64,000 bases of DNA from Acidovorax sp. HDW3 (GCF_011303755.1 NZ_CP049885.1:1532001-1596000); one strand, 5' to 3'. Shown: positions 1-11,280, numbered from the stretch's first letter. The notes: generated by a model not told the origin, from the letters alone. A program made the numbers and translations.

Positions 1-2
1 CC

Positions 3-668
3 CCGGCCCCGGGCCTGAGCCGCAACGCCGTTATCGCCCTGTCCGTCATCGCTCTGCACGCAACGGCTCTCTGGGCGCTGCAGTCGGGCCTGCTGCGCCG
101 TGCGGCCGAAGTCATCGTCCCTGCCGAAGTACTCGCCGAATTCCTGGCGCCTCCCGCGCCCGAAATCCCCACGCCGCCACCGCCCGCACCGCCGCCGCCC
201 CAACCCGCAGCGCGCCAGCCAGTGCAGCGGCGCGCGCCCATGCCGGTGGCCAAGCCCGACCCGGCCCCAGCGCCCAACGCCCCCGTGGCCGTGACCGAAG
301 CCGTGGCCGCGCCGGTCAACGACGCCCCCGCCGTGGCTGCGCCCCCGGCCCCTCCCGCGCCGCCCGCGCCCCCGGCCCCGCCGCGCATCGAGCTGCCCAG
401 CAGCAACGCGGCTTACCTGAACAACCCCAAGCCCAGCTACCCCGCCATCAGCCGCCGCATGGGCGAGCAAGGCAAGGTGGTGCTGCGTGTTTTCATCGAC
501 GCCGAGGGCCTGCCGCAGCAACTCGAAGTCAAGCAATCGAGCGGCTACGAGCGCCTGGATCAGCAAGCGCTCGACGCCGTGCGCCGCTGGCGCTTCGTAC
601 CCGGCAAGCGCAACGGCGTAGCCGAAGCCATGTGGAACATCGTGCCGATCAACTTCGTTCTCGAATAA
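3..668 (+). CDS. tonB: TonB energy-transducing protein, 5' end outside window
   Basis: TonB spans the periplasm and passes the inner-membrane proton-motive force to TonB-dependent outer-membrane receptors for siderophores and haem. The reading frame is already open at the window edge, so the start is missing. Visible parts in order are a membrane anchor (RNAVIALSVIALHATALWAL), a long Pro/Ala-rich linker (runs of PPAPP) expected to cross the periplasm, and a C-terminal TonB domain with the family motif YPAISRRMGEQGKVVLRVFI and DQQALDAVRRWRFVPG. The stop is 24 nt before exbB, giving a tonB-exbB-exbD operon. Assignment rests on domain order and the operon. Confidence 0.93.
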   Translation, partial: PAPGLSRNAVIALSVIALHATALWALQSGLLRRAAEVIVPAEVLAEFLAPPAPEIPTPPPPAPPPPQPAARQPVQRRAPMPVAKPDPAPAPNAPVAVTEAVAAPVNDAPAVAAPPAPPAPPAPPAPPRIELPSSNAAYLNNPKPSYPAISRRMGEQGKVVLRVFIDAEGLPQQLEVKQSSGYERLDQQALDAVRRWRFVPGKRNGVAEAMWNIVPINFVLE

Positions 669-692
669 CTTTCATCTTTATCAGGAGTTCTC

Positions 693-1412
693 ATGCAATC
701 GCAATTCGGCCTCGCCAGCGTCTGGATCCAGGGCGACTTCGTCACCCGCACCGTGGCGCTGATCCTGCTCGCCATGTCGCTGGCATCCTGGATCGTCATC
801 CTGATCAAGGCGCTGGACATCATCAAGTTCAAAAAACTCGCCCGCCAGTCGCAAGATTTCTGGCATAGCGAAGACTTTGCCGCCGGCCTGGACAAGCTCG
901 GCCAGGATCCGAGCAACCCCTTTCGCCACCTGGCCCTGGAAGGGCGCGAAGCCACCCAGCACCATCGCAACACCAAGGCCCACCTGCACGACACGCTGGA
1001 CGTGAGCGACTGGGTCACGCGCTGCCTGCGCAACTGCATCGACGAATTCACCGCCCGCCTGCAATCGGGCCTGGCCATCCTGGCCTCGGTCGGCTCCACC
1101 GCCCCCTTCATCGGCCTGTTCGGCACCGTCTGGGGCATCTACCACGCGCTCGTGGCCATTGGCGCCTCGGGCCAATCGACCATCGACAAGGTCGCCGGCC
1201 CGATTGGCGAGGCCCTGATCATGACCGCCCTGGGCCTGGCCGTGGCCATTCCGGCGGTGCTGGGCTACAACGCTCTGGTGCGCGGCAACAAGTTCATCTT
1301 GAACCGCCTCAACAGCTTTGCCCACGAGCTGCACGCCTACTTCGTCACCGGCGCGCGCATGGCCAGCAGCACCGAGACGGCCAAGGTGCTGCCGCTCAAG
1401 AAAGGGGCGTAA
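693..1412 (+). CDS. exbB: ExbB, MotA/TolQ/ExbB-type proton channel
   Basis: Inner-membrane channel subunit that, with ExbD, converts proton flow into movement of TonB. The 239-aa protein shows the family pattern of three membrane segments: about residues 18-40 (VALILLAMSLASWIVILIKAL), 127-155 (containing GSTAPFIGLFGTVWGIYHAL) and 170-195 (GEALIMTALGLAVAIPAVLG). The TAPFIGLFGTVWGI and GEALIMTALGL blocks are diagnostic of ExbB/TolQ. A ribosome site (AGGAG) lies just upstream of the ATG. It sits between tonB and exbD, which favours ExbB over TolQ. Confidence 0.95.
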   Translation: MQSQFGLASVWIQGDFVTRTVALILLAMSLASWIVILIKALDIIKFKKLARQSQDFWHSEDFAAGLDKLGQDPSNPFRHLALEGREATQHHRNTKAHLHDTLDVSDWVTRCLRNCIDEFTARLQSGLAILASVGSTAPFIGLFGTVWGIYHALVAIGASGQSTIDKVAGPIGEALIMTALGLAVAIPAVLGYNALVRGNKFILNRLNSFAHELHAYFVTGARMASSTETAKVLPLKKGA

Positions 1413-1415
1413 GCC

Positions 1416-1823
1416 ATGGCGTTCGGAACCCAAGACGATGCCGACGAGGTCATGAACGAAATCAACATGACGCCCCTGGTGGACGTCATGCTGGTGCTGC
1501 TCATCATCTTCATCATCACCGTGCCGGTGATGAAACATTCGGTCGCAGTCGATCTGCCCAAGGCCAGCAACCAGCCCGAAGAAATCAAGCCCGAGACGGT
1601 ACGCCTCTCGGTCGATGCCGAGGGCAACTACCACTGGAACGAATTCCACATCAGCGACGAAGAACTCGCCCCCCGCCTCGCCGCCGAGGCCGCCAAGGAG
1701 CCGCAGCCAGACCTGCACATTCGCGGCGACAAGAACGTGCGCTACGAGCGCGTGGCCCAGGCCATGGCTGCTGCGCAGCGCGCCGGGGTACGCAAGATTG
1801 GCTTCGTCACCGACCCCCAGTGA
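1416..1823 (+). CDS. exbD: ExbD, TonB-complex transport protein
   Basis: Partner of ExbB in the TonB motor. The 135-aa length matches the family. A short cytoplasmic N-terminus (EVMNEINMTPLVDVMLVLLI) leads into the only transmembrane helix, about residues 20-40, with the conserved membrane Asp at D23 that carries protons. The rest is a periplasmic domain ending in VAQAMAAAQRAGVRKIGFVT. The ATG follows the exbB stop by 3 nt, so translation is probably coupled. A terminator-like hairpin follows. Confidence 0.95.
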   Translation: MAFGTQDDADEVMNEINMTPLVDVMLVLLIIFIITVPVMKHSVAVDLPKASNQPEEIKPETVRLSVDAEGNYHWNEFHISDEELAPRLAAEAAKEPQPDLHIRGDKNVRYERVAQAMAAAQRAGVRKIGFVTDPQ

Positions 1824-1852
1824 AGGCAACGCCAAAACGTAAAAATGCACCA

Positions 1853-1887
1853 GCCACCCGGAAATAAGGGGTGGCCCCTAAAAAAAT
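1853..1887 (+). terminator. Probable terminator of tonB-exbB-exbD
   Basis: GCCACCC (1853-1859) pairs with GGGTGGC (1868 onward) around a short loop. The stem is followed by a run of A/T (CCCTAAAAAAATC). Its place just after exbD fits an operon end, separating it from hemP, which has its own Fur box. Confidence 0.6.
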
Positions 1888-1911
1888 CTACGTCGCCTCT
1901 TGTTTTAGTTA

Positions 1912-1930
1912 TTGAGAATCGTTATCATTC
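1912..1930 (+). promoter_or_regulatory. Fur box upstream of hemP
   Basis: The 19-bp sequence TTGAGAATCGTTATCATTC resembles the Fur consensus GATAATGATAATCATTATC, with the best match in the GAATCGTTATCATTC half. It ends about 30 bp before the hemP start. Iron-replete Fur is expected to repress hemP here. Confidence 0.75.
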
Positions 1931-1959
1931 ACATGAACAATCGCACTGAGGGAGATTTC

Positions 1960-2151
1960 ATGCAAGCAGCTCTGTCGAGCCCCCATCCGGCCACCTCCGC
2001 AGCCCCCGTACTGAGCGGTGTGCTGCCACCCACCGCTGCGGTGGACAGCCAGGCCCTGCTGCAAGGCCAAAAGGCCATCACCATCACGCACAACGGCGCG
2101 GTCTATCGCTTGCAGGCAACCAAGTTGGGCAAGCTGATTTTGACCAAGTAA
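1960..2151 (+). CDS. hemP: HemP family hemin uptake protein
   Basis: Small protein of the HemP/HmuP family, linked in other bacteria to activation of haem-receptor genes and haem use. The C-terminal signature HNGAVYRLQATKLGKLILTK is the family core. The reading frame could open at 1912, but that codon lies inside the Fur box. The ATG at 1960 is preceded by GAGGGAG, giving 63 aa, which is typical. Its location beside tonB-exbBD and under a Fur box supports an iron-starvation role. The variable N-terminus is Pro/Ser/Ala-rich. Confidence 0.9.
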   Translation: MQAALSSPHPATSAAPVLSGVLPPTAAVDSQALLQGQKAITITHNGAVYRLQATKLGKLILTK

Positions 2152-2428
2152 GAATTTTTCGTATCGCTTTCATCGTGGGGCGACTCCGGCCTGTCTTCAT
2201 GGGCCCAAGGGTCGTTTTTGCCAGCCAAGGGTTTTCCTTTTCCTGGTAGCCAGGCATTTTTTCCCACTGCGCAGTTTTTGCCACACACAACGAGCGGCAG
2301 CCAATTTCGGTATGATGCCGCCCTGCTATGGAACCTCCCTCCCGATGGCGCTTTACGGCGCCACTTCTCCCCTCCCCTCATCCCATCCCCCCCTCTAGCG
2401 GCGTGTGCCGCAGCCCAGGAGCCCTCCC

Positions 2429-3988
2429 ATGGAAGGCTTGAGTCTGGCCTGGGTCACCGACCCAACGATTTGGATCGGCCTACTGACGCTGATCGTTCTT
2501 GAAATTGTCCTTGGGGTGGACAACCTGGTGTTCATCGCCATCCTGGCCGACAAGCTGCCACCCGCGCAGCGCGACCGCGCGCGGCTGATCGGCCTGGGCC
2601 TGGCGCTGCTCATGCGCCTGGTGCTGCTGTCCGTCATGTCCTGGCTGGTAACGCTGACTACCCCGCTGTTTTCGCTCTGGCGGCTGTCGTTCTCGGGGCG
2701 CGATTTAATTTTGCTCGTGGGCGGCCTATTCCTGCTGTTCAAAGCCACGAGTGAGCTGCATGAACGCCTCGAAGGCATAGAGCATTCGAGCAACGGCCAG
2801 CGCGCCTGGGCCAGCTTTGGCGTGGTGGTGGCGCAAATCGTGCTACTCGACGCCGTTTTCTCGCTCGATTCGGTCATTACCGCAGTCGGCATGGTCGATC
2901 ACCTGGGCGTGATGATGGCCGCCGTCGTCATCGCCATGGGGGTGATGGTGCTGGCCTCCAAGCCATTGACCGCTTTCGTCAACGCCCACCCCACGGTCGT
3001 CGTGCTGTGCCTGAGCTTTTTGCTGATGATTGGCCTGAGCCTGCTGGCCGAAGGTCTGGGCTTTCACCTGCCCAAGGGCTATCTGTACGCGGCCATTGGC
3101 TTCTCGATCATGATCGAGTTCTTCAACCAATGGGCCAAACGCAACCTGCTGCGCAACCAGGCACGCATCCCCTTGCGCGAGCGCACGGCCAACTCCATCT
3201 TGCGCATGTTGGGCGGGCGCAGCGACCAGAACCATGCACCCCAGGAGCAAGGCAAGGCGCTGGAGCTACCCGCTTTTGGTCAACAAGAACGCCACATGGT
3301 CAGCGGCGTACTCTCGCTGGCCGAGCGCAGCGTGCAATCGGTGATGACACCGCGTGCCGACATCGAATGGCTCGATCTGGCCGAAGACCCGCAGGCGCTG
3401 CGCGCCCAACTGGTGCAGGCCAACCACGGCCTGTTCCCCGTGGCCCACGGCGAGCTCGATCGGATTGCGGGCATAGCACGGGCACGCGATCTGCTCGCTG
3501 ACCTGCTGGCCCACGGCAAGATCGACCCAACCAACACCATGCGCCAGCCGCTGGTGGTACCGGCCTCGGTCAACGTCGTCAAGCTGGTCGAGCAAATGCG
3601 CAGCTCACGCGCGCCCATGGCGCTGGTGAGTGACGAATTCGGCTCCATCCTTGGCCTGGTCACACCGATTGACCTGCTCGAAGCCATTGCCGGCGAATTC
3701 CCCGAGGAAGGCGAATTGCCCGAAATCCAACCCCAGGCCGACGCCGGCCATTGGCTGGTCGATGGCCTGGCAGACCTGCACGCCCTCGAAGCCGCCACCG
3801 ACGTCCACAGCCTGGCTGGCAACGACGACTACAGCACCCTCGCCGGCTTCTTGCTCGACCGCCTGGAGCAACTGCCACGCGAAGGCGAAGTGCTGGAGGT
3901 GGAAGGCCTGCGCTTTGAAGTGCTGCGCATGGACAAGCACCGCATTGCCCTGGTGGATGTGCGCCGCACCACAGCCCCAGCGCTGTAA
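2429..3988 (+). CDS. TerC family membrane protein with CBS and CorC/HlyC domains
   Basis: Integral membrane protein of the TerC family (metal export or tellurite-resistance-like; Mn2+ export is documented for some relatives). The first 240 residues hold the TerC domain: several helices with membrane acidic residues in [17 protein letters not shown] and [24 protein letters not shown] pair follows ([37 protein letters not shown]) with the CorC-type phrase [23 protein letters not shown], then a C-terminal transporter-associated domain. The start at 2429 has AGGAG 7 nt upstream; an upstream GTG in frame is less likely. The substrate cannot be read from sequence. I see no yybP-ykoY riboswitch in the 280 bp before it. 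Confidence 0.85.
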   Translation: MEGLSLAWVTDPTIWIGLLTLIVLEIVLGVDNLVFIAILADKLPPAQRDRARLIGLGLALLMRLVLLSVMSWLVTLTTPLFSLWRLSFSGRDLILLVGGLFLLFKATSELHERLEGIEHSSNGQRAWASFGVVVAQIVLLDAVFSLDSVITAVGMVDHLGVMMAAVVIAMGVMVLASKPLTAFVNAHPTVVVLCLSFLLMIGLSLLAEGLGFHLPKGYLYAAIGFSIMIEFFNQWAKRNLLRNQARIPLRERTANSILRMLGGRSDQNHAPQEQGKALELPAFGQQERHMVSGVLSLAERSVQSVMTPRADIEWLDLAEDPQALRAQLVQANHGLFPVAHGELDRIAGIARARDLLADLLAHGKIDPTNTMRQPLVVPASVNVVKLVEQMRSSRAPMALVSDEFGSILGLVTPIDLLEAIAGEFPEEGELPEIQPQADAGHWLVDGLADLHALEAATDVHSLAGNDDYSTLAGFLLDRLEQLPREGEVLEVEGLRFEVLRMDKHRIALVDVRRTTAPAL

Positions 3989-4128
3989 TCGCCGGGGTAC
4001 TGCGGTTAAATTTTGCAGTCAAACTCCCCCATAACAGCCGCACGGCAAAAATCCAGCAATAAAAAATGTCCGGTGTCAAGATTTTTTGGGAAAGTCCAAT
4101 GACCCGGAAAGCTAAGCAGGACGCTAGG

Positions 4129-5211
4129 TGTCCCATCTCGTGTGATCATATACCCCACAGGAGTTGGGCATTCTTCCAAGCAAGAGAGGTAATGCGCAAC
4201 GTGGTGGAATCCTTCAAACAGGAGCAATCGACATGAGCCAAGTGCACGCGCAAGCACGAACCACACCGCGTACGAGAGCCGAGATTAAAGCTTCGTCAGC
4301 ATCGATTGCAGAACTGGCCGATCGCTACAACATCAACCGTGCGACAGCACGCAAATGGAAGCACCGAGACAGCCCGGATGATCTCTCGCACCGTCCGCAC
4401 ACGCTGCATACCACGCTCTCGCCCGTGCAGGAAGCCATCGCTGTGGAGCTGCGCCGCCTGCTGTTTTTGCCCCTGGATGACCTGCTGGCGGTGGTGCGAG
4501 AGTTTGTGAACCCGCAGGTCTCCCGTGCAGGTCTGGATCGTTGCTTGCGCCGCCACGGTGTCTCCAGTTTGCGTGAACTTCAGGCCCAGGCCCAGGCCGA
4601 CGCAGGCACTGCTGACAAGCCCGTCAAGACCTTCAAGGACTATGAACCAGGCTTTGTGCATGTGGACATCAAATACCTGCCGCAGATGCCCGACGAGCGC
4701 CAGCGGCGCTATCTGTTCGTGGCCATAGACCGGGCAACGCGCTGGGTGTTCATGCACATCTATGCCGACCAGAGCGAGGACTCCAGCGTGGACTTCCTGG
4801 AGCGTCTGGAGCGTGCAGCACCCATGAAGATCGTCAAACTACTCACCGACAACGGCAGTCAGTTCACGGATCGGTTCACGAACAAAAAACGCGAACCCAG
4901 CGGGCGGCACAAGTTCGATATGCGCTGCAAGGCGTTGGGCATTGAGCACCGGCTGTGTCCGCCGCGTCACCCGCAGACCAACGGCATGGTGGAGCGTTTC
5001 AACGGGCGTATCAGCGAAATCGTCAGGCAAACGCGCTTTGCATCCGCAGCGCAGCTGGAGGCAACGTTGATGAACTACCTCCAGACCTACAACCACCACA
5101 TTCCACAGCGTGCACTCAAGCACGTTTCACCCGTTCAGGCATTGAAGGATTGGTATGCAAAAAAACCGGAATTGTTCAAGAAGCGTGTTTACAAACAGGC
5201 GGGACTTGACA
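4129..5211 (+). mobile_element. IS481-family insertion sequence, copy 1
   Basis: A 1083-bp unit present again at 59968-61050 with about a dozen base differences. The ends begin TGTCCCATCTCG and finish GGGACTTGACA. The terminal 25 bp are imperfect inverted repeats (about 15 of 25 match). The limits are defined by where the two copies stop matching. I see no target-site duplication: left flank ...CGCTAGG, right flank TGCCAAG. It lies between the TerC gene and the tRNA-Val pair. Confidence 0.88.
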
Positions 5212-5225
5212 TGCCAAGCCCTTGA
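4233..5225 (+). CDS. IS481-family transposase
   Basis: DDE transposase. An N-terminal helix-turn-helix (SIAELADRYNINRATARKWK) precedes an rve integrase core with the catalytic triad visible as D in FVHVDIKYLP, D in KLLTDNGSQF and E in TNGMVERFNGRI. The ATG at 4233 has AGGAG 8 nt upstream; a TTG at 4164 would add 23 residues and is less likely. The frame has no stop inside the element. It runs through the right terminal repeat and ends at a TGA in flanking DNA, adding four residues (MPSP). The 330-aa length fits the family. Confidence 0.9.
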   Translation: MSQVHAQARTTPRTRAEIKASSASIAELADRYNINRATARKWKHRDSPDDLSHRPHTLHTTLSPVQEAIAVELRRLLFLPLDDLLAVVREFVNPQVSRAGLDRCLRRHGVSSLRELQAQAQADAGTADKPVKTFKDYEPGFVHVDIKYLPQMPDERQRRYLFVAIDRATRWVFMHIYADQSEDSSVDFLERLERAAPMKIVKLLTDNGSQFTDRFTNKKREPSGRHKFDMRCKALGIEHRLCPPRHPQTNGMVERFNGRISEIVRQTRFASAAQLEATLMNYLQTYNHHIPQRALKHVSPVQALKDWYAKKPELFKKRVYKQAGLDMPSP

Positions 5226-5241
5226 TCTGGTTGTGCAATTT

Positions 5242-5316
5242 TGGTGGGTGATGCAGGGTTTGAACCTGCGACCCCTGCCGTGTGAAGGCAGTGCTCTACC
5301 GCTGAGCTAATCACCC
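5242..5316 (-). tRNA. tRNA-Val(CAC), copy 1
   Basis: On the minus strand the 75-nt sequence folds as a tRNA: acceptor GGGTGAT/ATCACCC, D-arm GCTCAGCGGTAGAGC, anticodon stem CTGCC/GGCAG around TTCACAC (anticodon CAC, reading GUG), T-arm with GGTTTGAACC, and encoded CCA. The second copy is 34 bp away and identical. The IS481 element ends 30 bp downstream of its 3' end. Confidence 0.95.
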
Positions 5317-5350
5317 AAAACTACAGGCACGCACCTGCAGTTTAAAAAAC

Positions 5351-5425
5351 TGGTGGGTGATGCAGGGTTTGAACCTGCGACCCCTGCCGTGTGAAGGCAG
5401 TGCTCTACCGCTGAGCTAATCACCC
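5351..5425 (-). tRNA. tRNA-Val(CAC), copy 2
   Basis: Same 75-nt tRNA as at 5242-5316, anticodon CAC with encoded CCA. The two are probably co-transcribed on the minus strand, this copy first. Confidence 0.95.
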
Positions 5426-5465
5426 GAGTCGTCGTTGCGACAGCCCGCAATTATGGCACAGCTTT

Positions 5466-6185
5466 TTACCCGCCTTCGGCAACACGCCAAATTGTTTTGC
5501 CACCGCTGGCCTTATCCAGCTGTGCCAGCAGCTCCTCGTGCGCCGCCAGCTCGTGTGCATTGGCGTGCAGCACGGGCAAGGCAAAACCGCTCAGGTCGAT
5601 GGCCGGGGTGTTGGCCGCGCCGGGGTGGCTGGCGTTGCCGGGCTCGTCGTCGGCGATGAGCGCGTCCTGGCCGCGCGTGAGGTTGATGTAAACGTCGGCC
5701 AGCAGCTCGGCGTCGAGCAAGGCGCCGTGCAGCTGGCGGCCGGAGTTGTCCACGCCCAGGCGCGAGCACAGGCCGTTGAGCGAGTTGTTCTTGCCCGGGA
5801 ACATCTCCTTGGCCATGGCCAGGGTGTCGATGATGCCGCTGACGTAGCTCGACAGCGGCGCCCGGCCCAGGCGCGCGAGCTCTTTGTCGAAGAAGCCGAC
5901 GTCGAACGCGGCGTTGTGGATGACGAGCTCGGCGCCCTGCATGTAGGCCAGCACCTCATCCACAACGTCCGCAAACTTGGGTTTGTCGCGCAGGAACTCG
6001 GTCGTCAGGCCGTGCACGCGCAGCGCGTCGGGGTGGCTCTCGCGCTCGGGGTTGAGGTACAGGTGCAGGTTGTTGCCAGTGAGCTTGCGCGCCAGCAGCT
6101 CGACGCAGCCGAGCTCGATGATGCGGTCGCCGTTTTCGGCCGAGAGGCCGGTGGTTTCGGTGTCGAAAACGATCTGGCGCGTCAT
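5466..6185 (-). CDS. dnaQ: DNA polymerase III epsilon subunit (3'-5' proofreading exonuclease)
   Basis: Proofreading subunit of the replicative polymerase. The 239-aa protein carries the DEDDh exonuclease motifs: FDTETTGL near the N-terminus (ExoI, catalytic Asp and Glu), HNAAFDVGFF (ExoII) and HGALLDAELLADVY (ExoIII with the catalytic His and Asp). A polymerase-binding tail follows. The ATG at 6185 (MTRQIVFDTE) fits the family; an in-frame GTG four codons upstream is less likely. Encoded on the minus strand between fdx and the tRNA-Val genes. The catalytic subunit gene dnaE is also in this window at 18.5 kb. Confidence 0.95.
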   Translation of the reverse strand: MTRQIVFDTETTGLSAENGDRIIELGCVELLARKLTGNNLHLYLNPERESHPDALRVHGLTTEFLRDKPKFADVVDEVLAYMQGAELVIHNAAFDVGFFDKELARLGRAPLSSYVSGIIDTLAMAKEMFPGKNNSLNGLCSRLGVDNSGRQLHGALLDAELLADVYINLTRGQDALIADDEPGNASHPGAANTPAIDLSGFALPVLHANAHELAAHEELLAQLDKASGGKTIWRVAEGG

Positions 6186-6273
6186 GCGTGCCCCCACGCT
6201 TGGCGCTTTGCGTCGTCGCTGACGCCCAAGGGCGCGCGCGCTTGTTGCTTGGGGTGGCCCGGCGCTGCGTTCA

Positions 6274-6612
6274 TCAGTGGTTTTCCTTGGCGTGGTTGAT
6301 GGTGTATTTGGGGATTTCCACCGTCAGGTCTTGCTGCGCCAGGATGGCCTGGCAGGACAGGCGCGACTGCGGCGTCAGGCCCCAGGCGCGGTCGAGCAGG
6401 TCTTCTTCCTCTTCCTCGGCTTCGTTGAGCGACTGCAGGCCGGCGCGCACGATGACGTGGCAGGTGGTGCAGGCGCAGCTCATGTCGCAGGCGTGCTCAA
6501 TCTTGATGCCGTTGTCGAGCAGCGCTTCGCAGATGCTGGTGCCAGCGGGGGCGGTGATTTGCGCGCCCTCGGGGCAGTGTTCGGCGTGGGGCAGGATTTT
6601 GATGATGGGCAT
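6274..6612 (-). CDS. fdx: ISC-type [2Fe-2S] ferredoxin
   Basis: Electron donor for Fe-S cluster assembly on IscU. The 112-aa protein has the adrenodoxin-type ligand pattern C-x5-C-x2-C (in ACDMSCACTTC) with a fourth Cys in SRLSCQAIL. It is the last gene of the isc cluster, 9 nt after the hscA stop. Confidence 0.95.
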   Translation of the reverse strand: MPIIKILPHAEHCPEGAQITAPAGTSICEALLDNGIKIEHACDMSCACTTCHVIVRAGLQSLNEAEEEEEDLLDRAWGLTPQSRLSCQAILAQQDLTVEIPKYTINHAKENH

Positions 6613-6620
6613 GGCAAAAA

Positions 6621-8483
<1,863 letters not shown>

Positions 8484-8515
8484 GGGTGCAATCAAACGGT
8501 GTTCAGGTCAACCCG

Positions 8516-9043
8516 CTATTGTCCCAGTTGCTCTTGGCGCTTTCGTAGCTCCTGCACAAATCGCGCAAGAAACATGAGGGCTCTGACCTGCTGCGCGGCC
8601 CCCGCCCAATCCTGCGCCTGGTCCAAGAGCTGCGCACACTGCGCCAGCGTGGCGGCCTGGGCCTGCTGCACCTCGCGTTCGAGGGCGTCAAGGGCCGGGG
8701 CGTCGCCGGCATCCGCCGCGTCGTCCAGCGCTTCGCGCCACTGCATTTGCTGCAGCAAAAAGGCCGCCGGCATGGCGGTGTTGTCCTCGGCACGCAGCGG
8801 CGCGCCGTGCAGCTCGCACAGGTAGGCGGCGCGCTTTTGCGGGTCTTTGAGGCGCTGGTAGGCCTCGTTGATGCGCACCGACCACTGCATGGCCACGCGC
8901 TGCGCGGCCGCGCCCTGGGCGGCAAAGCGGTCGGGGTGGGCCTGGCGCTGCAGCTCTTTCCAGCGCAGGTCGATCTGCGCGCGCTCCTGCGCAAAGCGCC
9001 GGGGCAGGCCAAAGAGTTCAAAGTCGTCGGATTGCAAATGCAT
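8516..9043 (-). CDS. hscB: HscB, J-domain co-chaperone
   Basis: Delivers IscU to HscA and stimulates its ATPase. The 175-aa protein begins with a J domain (DDFELFGLPRRFAQERAQID) containing the invariant HPD in RQAHPDRFA. A C-terminal three-helix domain that binds IscU follows. Located between iscA and hscA in the usual isc order. The 190-bp gap to iscA holds a hairpin repeat. Confidence 0.93.
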   Translation of the reverse strand: MHLQSDDFELFGLPRRFAQERAQIDLRWKELQRQAHPDRFAAQGAAAQRVAMQWSVRINEAYQRLKDPQKRAAYLCELHGAPLRAEDNTAMPAAFLLQQMQWREALDDAADAGDAPALDALEREVQQAQAATLAQCAQLLDQAQDWAGAAQQVRALMFLARFVQELRKRQEQLGQ

Positions 9044-9050
9044 GGAGCAC

Positions 9051-9153
9051 TATCAATAAAGGAGCTGCTTGCGCTTGTCTGGCAATGGTTTCAGTGGTTA
9101 TTTATGCCCAAACCATTACCAATCAAGCGCTACCAGCTATTGTTTTTATAGTC
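9051..9153. repeat. Intergenic hairpin repeat (AGCTGCTTGCGC type)
   Basis: Outer arms AGCTGCTTGCGCTTG and CAAGCGCTACCAGCT pair. An inner stem AATGGTTT/AAACCATT sits within the loop. It lies between iscA and hscB in the isc operon. The right arm GCGCTACCAGCTATTGTTTT is the same variant found in integron cassette 25. Confidence 0.7.
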
Positions 9154-9233
9154 CCCTACCCGCTCGCAGGGCACAAAAAAACCGCCAGCCGGGGACAGGG
9201 GTGGCGGTCGGGGCCGGGCTGGGCCGGCGGCGG

Positions 9234-9557
9234 TCAGACCCGAAAGCTCTCGCCGCAGCCGCAGCGGTCGCGTTCGTTCGGGTTGTTGAACTTGAAGCCT
9301 TCGTTGAGTCCTTCGCGCACGAAGTCGAGCTCGGTGCCGTCGATATAGGCCAGGCTCTTGGGGTCGATCAGCACCTTGACGCCGTGGTTCTCAAACACGA
9401 GGTCTTCGGGCGCGGCCTCATCGACGTATTCGAGCTTGTAGGCCAGGCCCGAGCAGCCCGAGGTCTTGACCCCCAGGCGCACGCCCAGGCCCTTGCCACG
9501 CTTGGCCAGGTAGCGCGAAACGTAGCGCGCAGCGGCTTCGGTCAGCGTGATGGCCAT
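9234..9557 (-). CDS. iscA: IscA, A-type Fe-S carrier
   Basis: A-type scaffold or carrier that delivers Fe-S clusters. The 107-aa protein has the three conserved cysteines in [14 protein letters not shown] and the C-terminal CGCGESF. The ATG at 9557 starts [13 protein letters not shown], the family N-terminus. It follows iscU closely on the minus strand. Confidence 0.95.
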   Translation of the reverse strand: MAITLTEAAARYVSRYLAKRGKGLGVRLGVKTSGCSGLAYKLEYVDEAAPEDLVFENHGVKVLIDPKSLAYIDGTELDFVREGLNEGFKFNNPNERDRCGCGESFRV

Positions 9558-9562
9558 GGCGC

Positions 9563-9970
9563 TCAGGCCGCCTCGGCCACGGCTGCGGCTTCGTGCTTGG
9601 CTTTGTAGTCCTTGACGGCGGCCTTGATCGCGTCTTCGGCCAGGATGGAGCAGTGCACCTTCACCGGCGGCAGGGCAAGTTCTTCGGCGATCTGGCTGTT
9701 CTTGAGCGCGGCGGCTTCGTCCAGCGTCTTGCCCTTGACCCATTCGGTCACCAGCGACGACGAGGCGATGGCCGAGCCGCAACCATAGGTCTTGAAGCGC
9801 GCATCCTCGATCACGCCCGTTTGCGGGTTGACCTTGATTTGCAGCTTCATCACGTCGCCGCAGGCGGGCGCGCCCACCATGCCGGTGCCCACCGAGTCGT
9901 CGCCCTTGTCGAAGGAGCCGACGTTGCGCGGGTTTTCGTAGTGGTCAATGACCTTGTCGGAGTAAGCCAT
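9563..9970 (-). CDS. iscU: IscU, Fe-S cluster scaffold
   Basis: Scaffold on which IscS-derived sulfur and iron are assembled. The 135-aa sequence begins [20 protein letters not shown]. It has the three ligand cysteines in [26 protein letters not shown] and [11 protein letters not shown]. The C-terminal tail [12 protein letters not shown] is Ala-rich. Located between iscS and iscA. Confidence 0.97.
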   Translation of the reverse strand: MAYSDKVIDHYENPRNVGSFDKGDDSVGTGMVGAPACGDVMKLQIKVNPQTGVIEDARFKTYGCGSAIASSSLVTEWVKGKTLDEAAALKNSQIAEELALPPVKVHCSILAEDAIKAAVKDYKAKHEAAAVAEAA

Positions 9971-10015
9971 GGAAAGAAATCCTCTTGCAGTTCGTGAAAT
10001 CGCGGCCGGCGGCCC

Positions 10016-11236
10016 TCAGTGCGCGGCCCATTCGATGGTGCTCAGATCGACGCCGTCTTTGTACATTTCCCACAGCGGCGAGAGTTCGCGCAGGCGCGCC
10101 ACGTTGTCGCGGATGGTGGCGATGGCGTAGTCGATCTCTTCTTCGGTGGTGAAGCGCCCAATCGTCATGCGCAGGCTGCTGTGCGCCAGCTCGTCGCTGC
10201 GGCCCAGGGCGCGCAGCACGTAGCTCGGCTCCAGGCTGGCCGAGGTGCAGGCCGAGCCGCTGGAGACCGCCAGGCCCTTGATGCCCATGATGAGCGATTC
10301 GCCTTCGACGTAGTTGAAGCTGATGTTCAGGTTCTGCGGCACGCGGCGCGCGGGCTCCATGCTGCCGTTGATGAACACCTGCTCGATGTCTTTGAGGCCG
10401 TCGAGCAGGCGCTGCTGCAGCGCGCGCGCCTTGGCGTTGACCTCGTCCATCTCGGCCTCAATGATGCGAAACGCCTCGCCCATGCCCACGATCTGGTGCG
10501 TGGGCAGCGTGCCCGAGCGCATCCCGCGCTCGTGGCCGCCGCCGTGCATTTGCGCCTCCAGGCGCACGCGGGGTTTGCGGCGCACATAGAGCGCGCCCAC
10601 GCCCTTGGGGCCGTAGGTTTTGTGCGCCGTCAGGCTCATCAGGTCGATTGGCAGCTTTTGCATGTCGATGGCCACGCGGCCCGTGGCCTGGGCGGCATCG
10701 ACGTGCAGCAAGATGCCCTTTTCGCGGCAGAGCGCACCGATGGCCGGGATGTCCTGGATGACGCCAATTTCGTTGTTCACGAACAGCACGCTTGCCAGGA
10801 TGGTGTCCGGGCGCAGCGCGGCCTCGAAGGCGGCCAGGTCGAGCAGACCGTCGCTTTGCACGTCGAGGTACGTGACCTCGAAGCCCTGGCGTTCGAGCTC
10901 GCGCATGGTGTCGAGCGTGGCCTTGTGCTCAGTCTTGAGGGTGATAAGGTGCTTGCCCTTGCCCTGGTAGAAATGCGCCGCACCCTTCAAGGCCAGGTTG
11001 GTGGACTCGGTGGCGCCGCTGGTCCAGACGATTTCGCGCGGGTCGGCGCCAATCAGGCTGGCGACCTGGCCCCGGGCTTTTTCGATGGCCTCCTCGGCCT
11101 CCCAGCCCCAGGCGTGGCTGCGCGAGGCGGCGTTGCCGAAATGCTCGCGCAGCCAGGGAATCATGGCGTCCACCACGCGCGGATCCACCGGGGTGGTGGC
11201 GCCGTAGTCAAGATAAATCGGGAAATGCGGGGTCAT
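10016..11236 (-). CDS. iscS: IscS, cysteine desulfurase
   Basis: PLP enzyme that takes sulfur from cysteine for Fe-S clusters and tRNA thiolation. The PLP lysine is in [16 protein letters not shown] and the persulfide cysteine loop in [17 protein letters not shown]. The N-terminus from the ATG at 11236 reads [20 protein letters not shown]. This gives 406 aa, close to the usual 404; an upstream extension to 11269 is unlikely. Second gene of the isc operon, separated from iscR by a terminator-like hairpin. Confidence 0.96.
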   Translation of the reverse strand: MTPHFPIYLDYGATTPVDPRVVDAMIPWLREHFGNAASRSHAWGWEAEEAIEKARGQVASLIGADPREIVWTSGATESTNLALKGAAHFYQGKGKHLITLKTEHKATLDTMRELERQGFEVTYLDVQSDGLLDLAAFEAALRPDTILASVLFVNNEIGVIQDIPAIGALCREKGILLHVDAAQATGRVAIDMQKLPIDLMSLTAHKTYGPKGVGALYVRRKPRVRLEAQMHGGGHERGMRSGTLPTHQIVGMGEAFRIIEAEMDEVNAKARALQQRLLDGLKDIEQVFINGSMEPARRVPQNLNISFNYVEGESLIMGIKGLAVSSGSACTSASLEPSYVLRALGRSDELAHSSLRMTIGRFTTEEEIDYAIATIRDNVARLRELSPLWEMYKDGVDLSTIEWAAH

Positions 11237-11280
11237 GTCAGTGGCTGGCTCGGTTGCGCGAGCTGGCAAAAAGGCAAACG

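Noticed and set aside
2152..2428. yybP-ykoY manganese riboswitch upstream of the TerC gene
   Set aside because: None of the conserved aptamer words could be found in the 280 bp; only a TATGAT-like element and a CT-rich stretch are visible.
3989..4128. Remnant of another IS left of IS481 copy 1
   Set aside because: TGTCAAGATTTTTTGGGAAA looks like an IS end but has no partner repeat or transposase fragment, so it is not listed as a feature.
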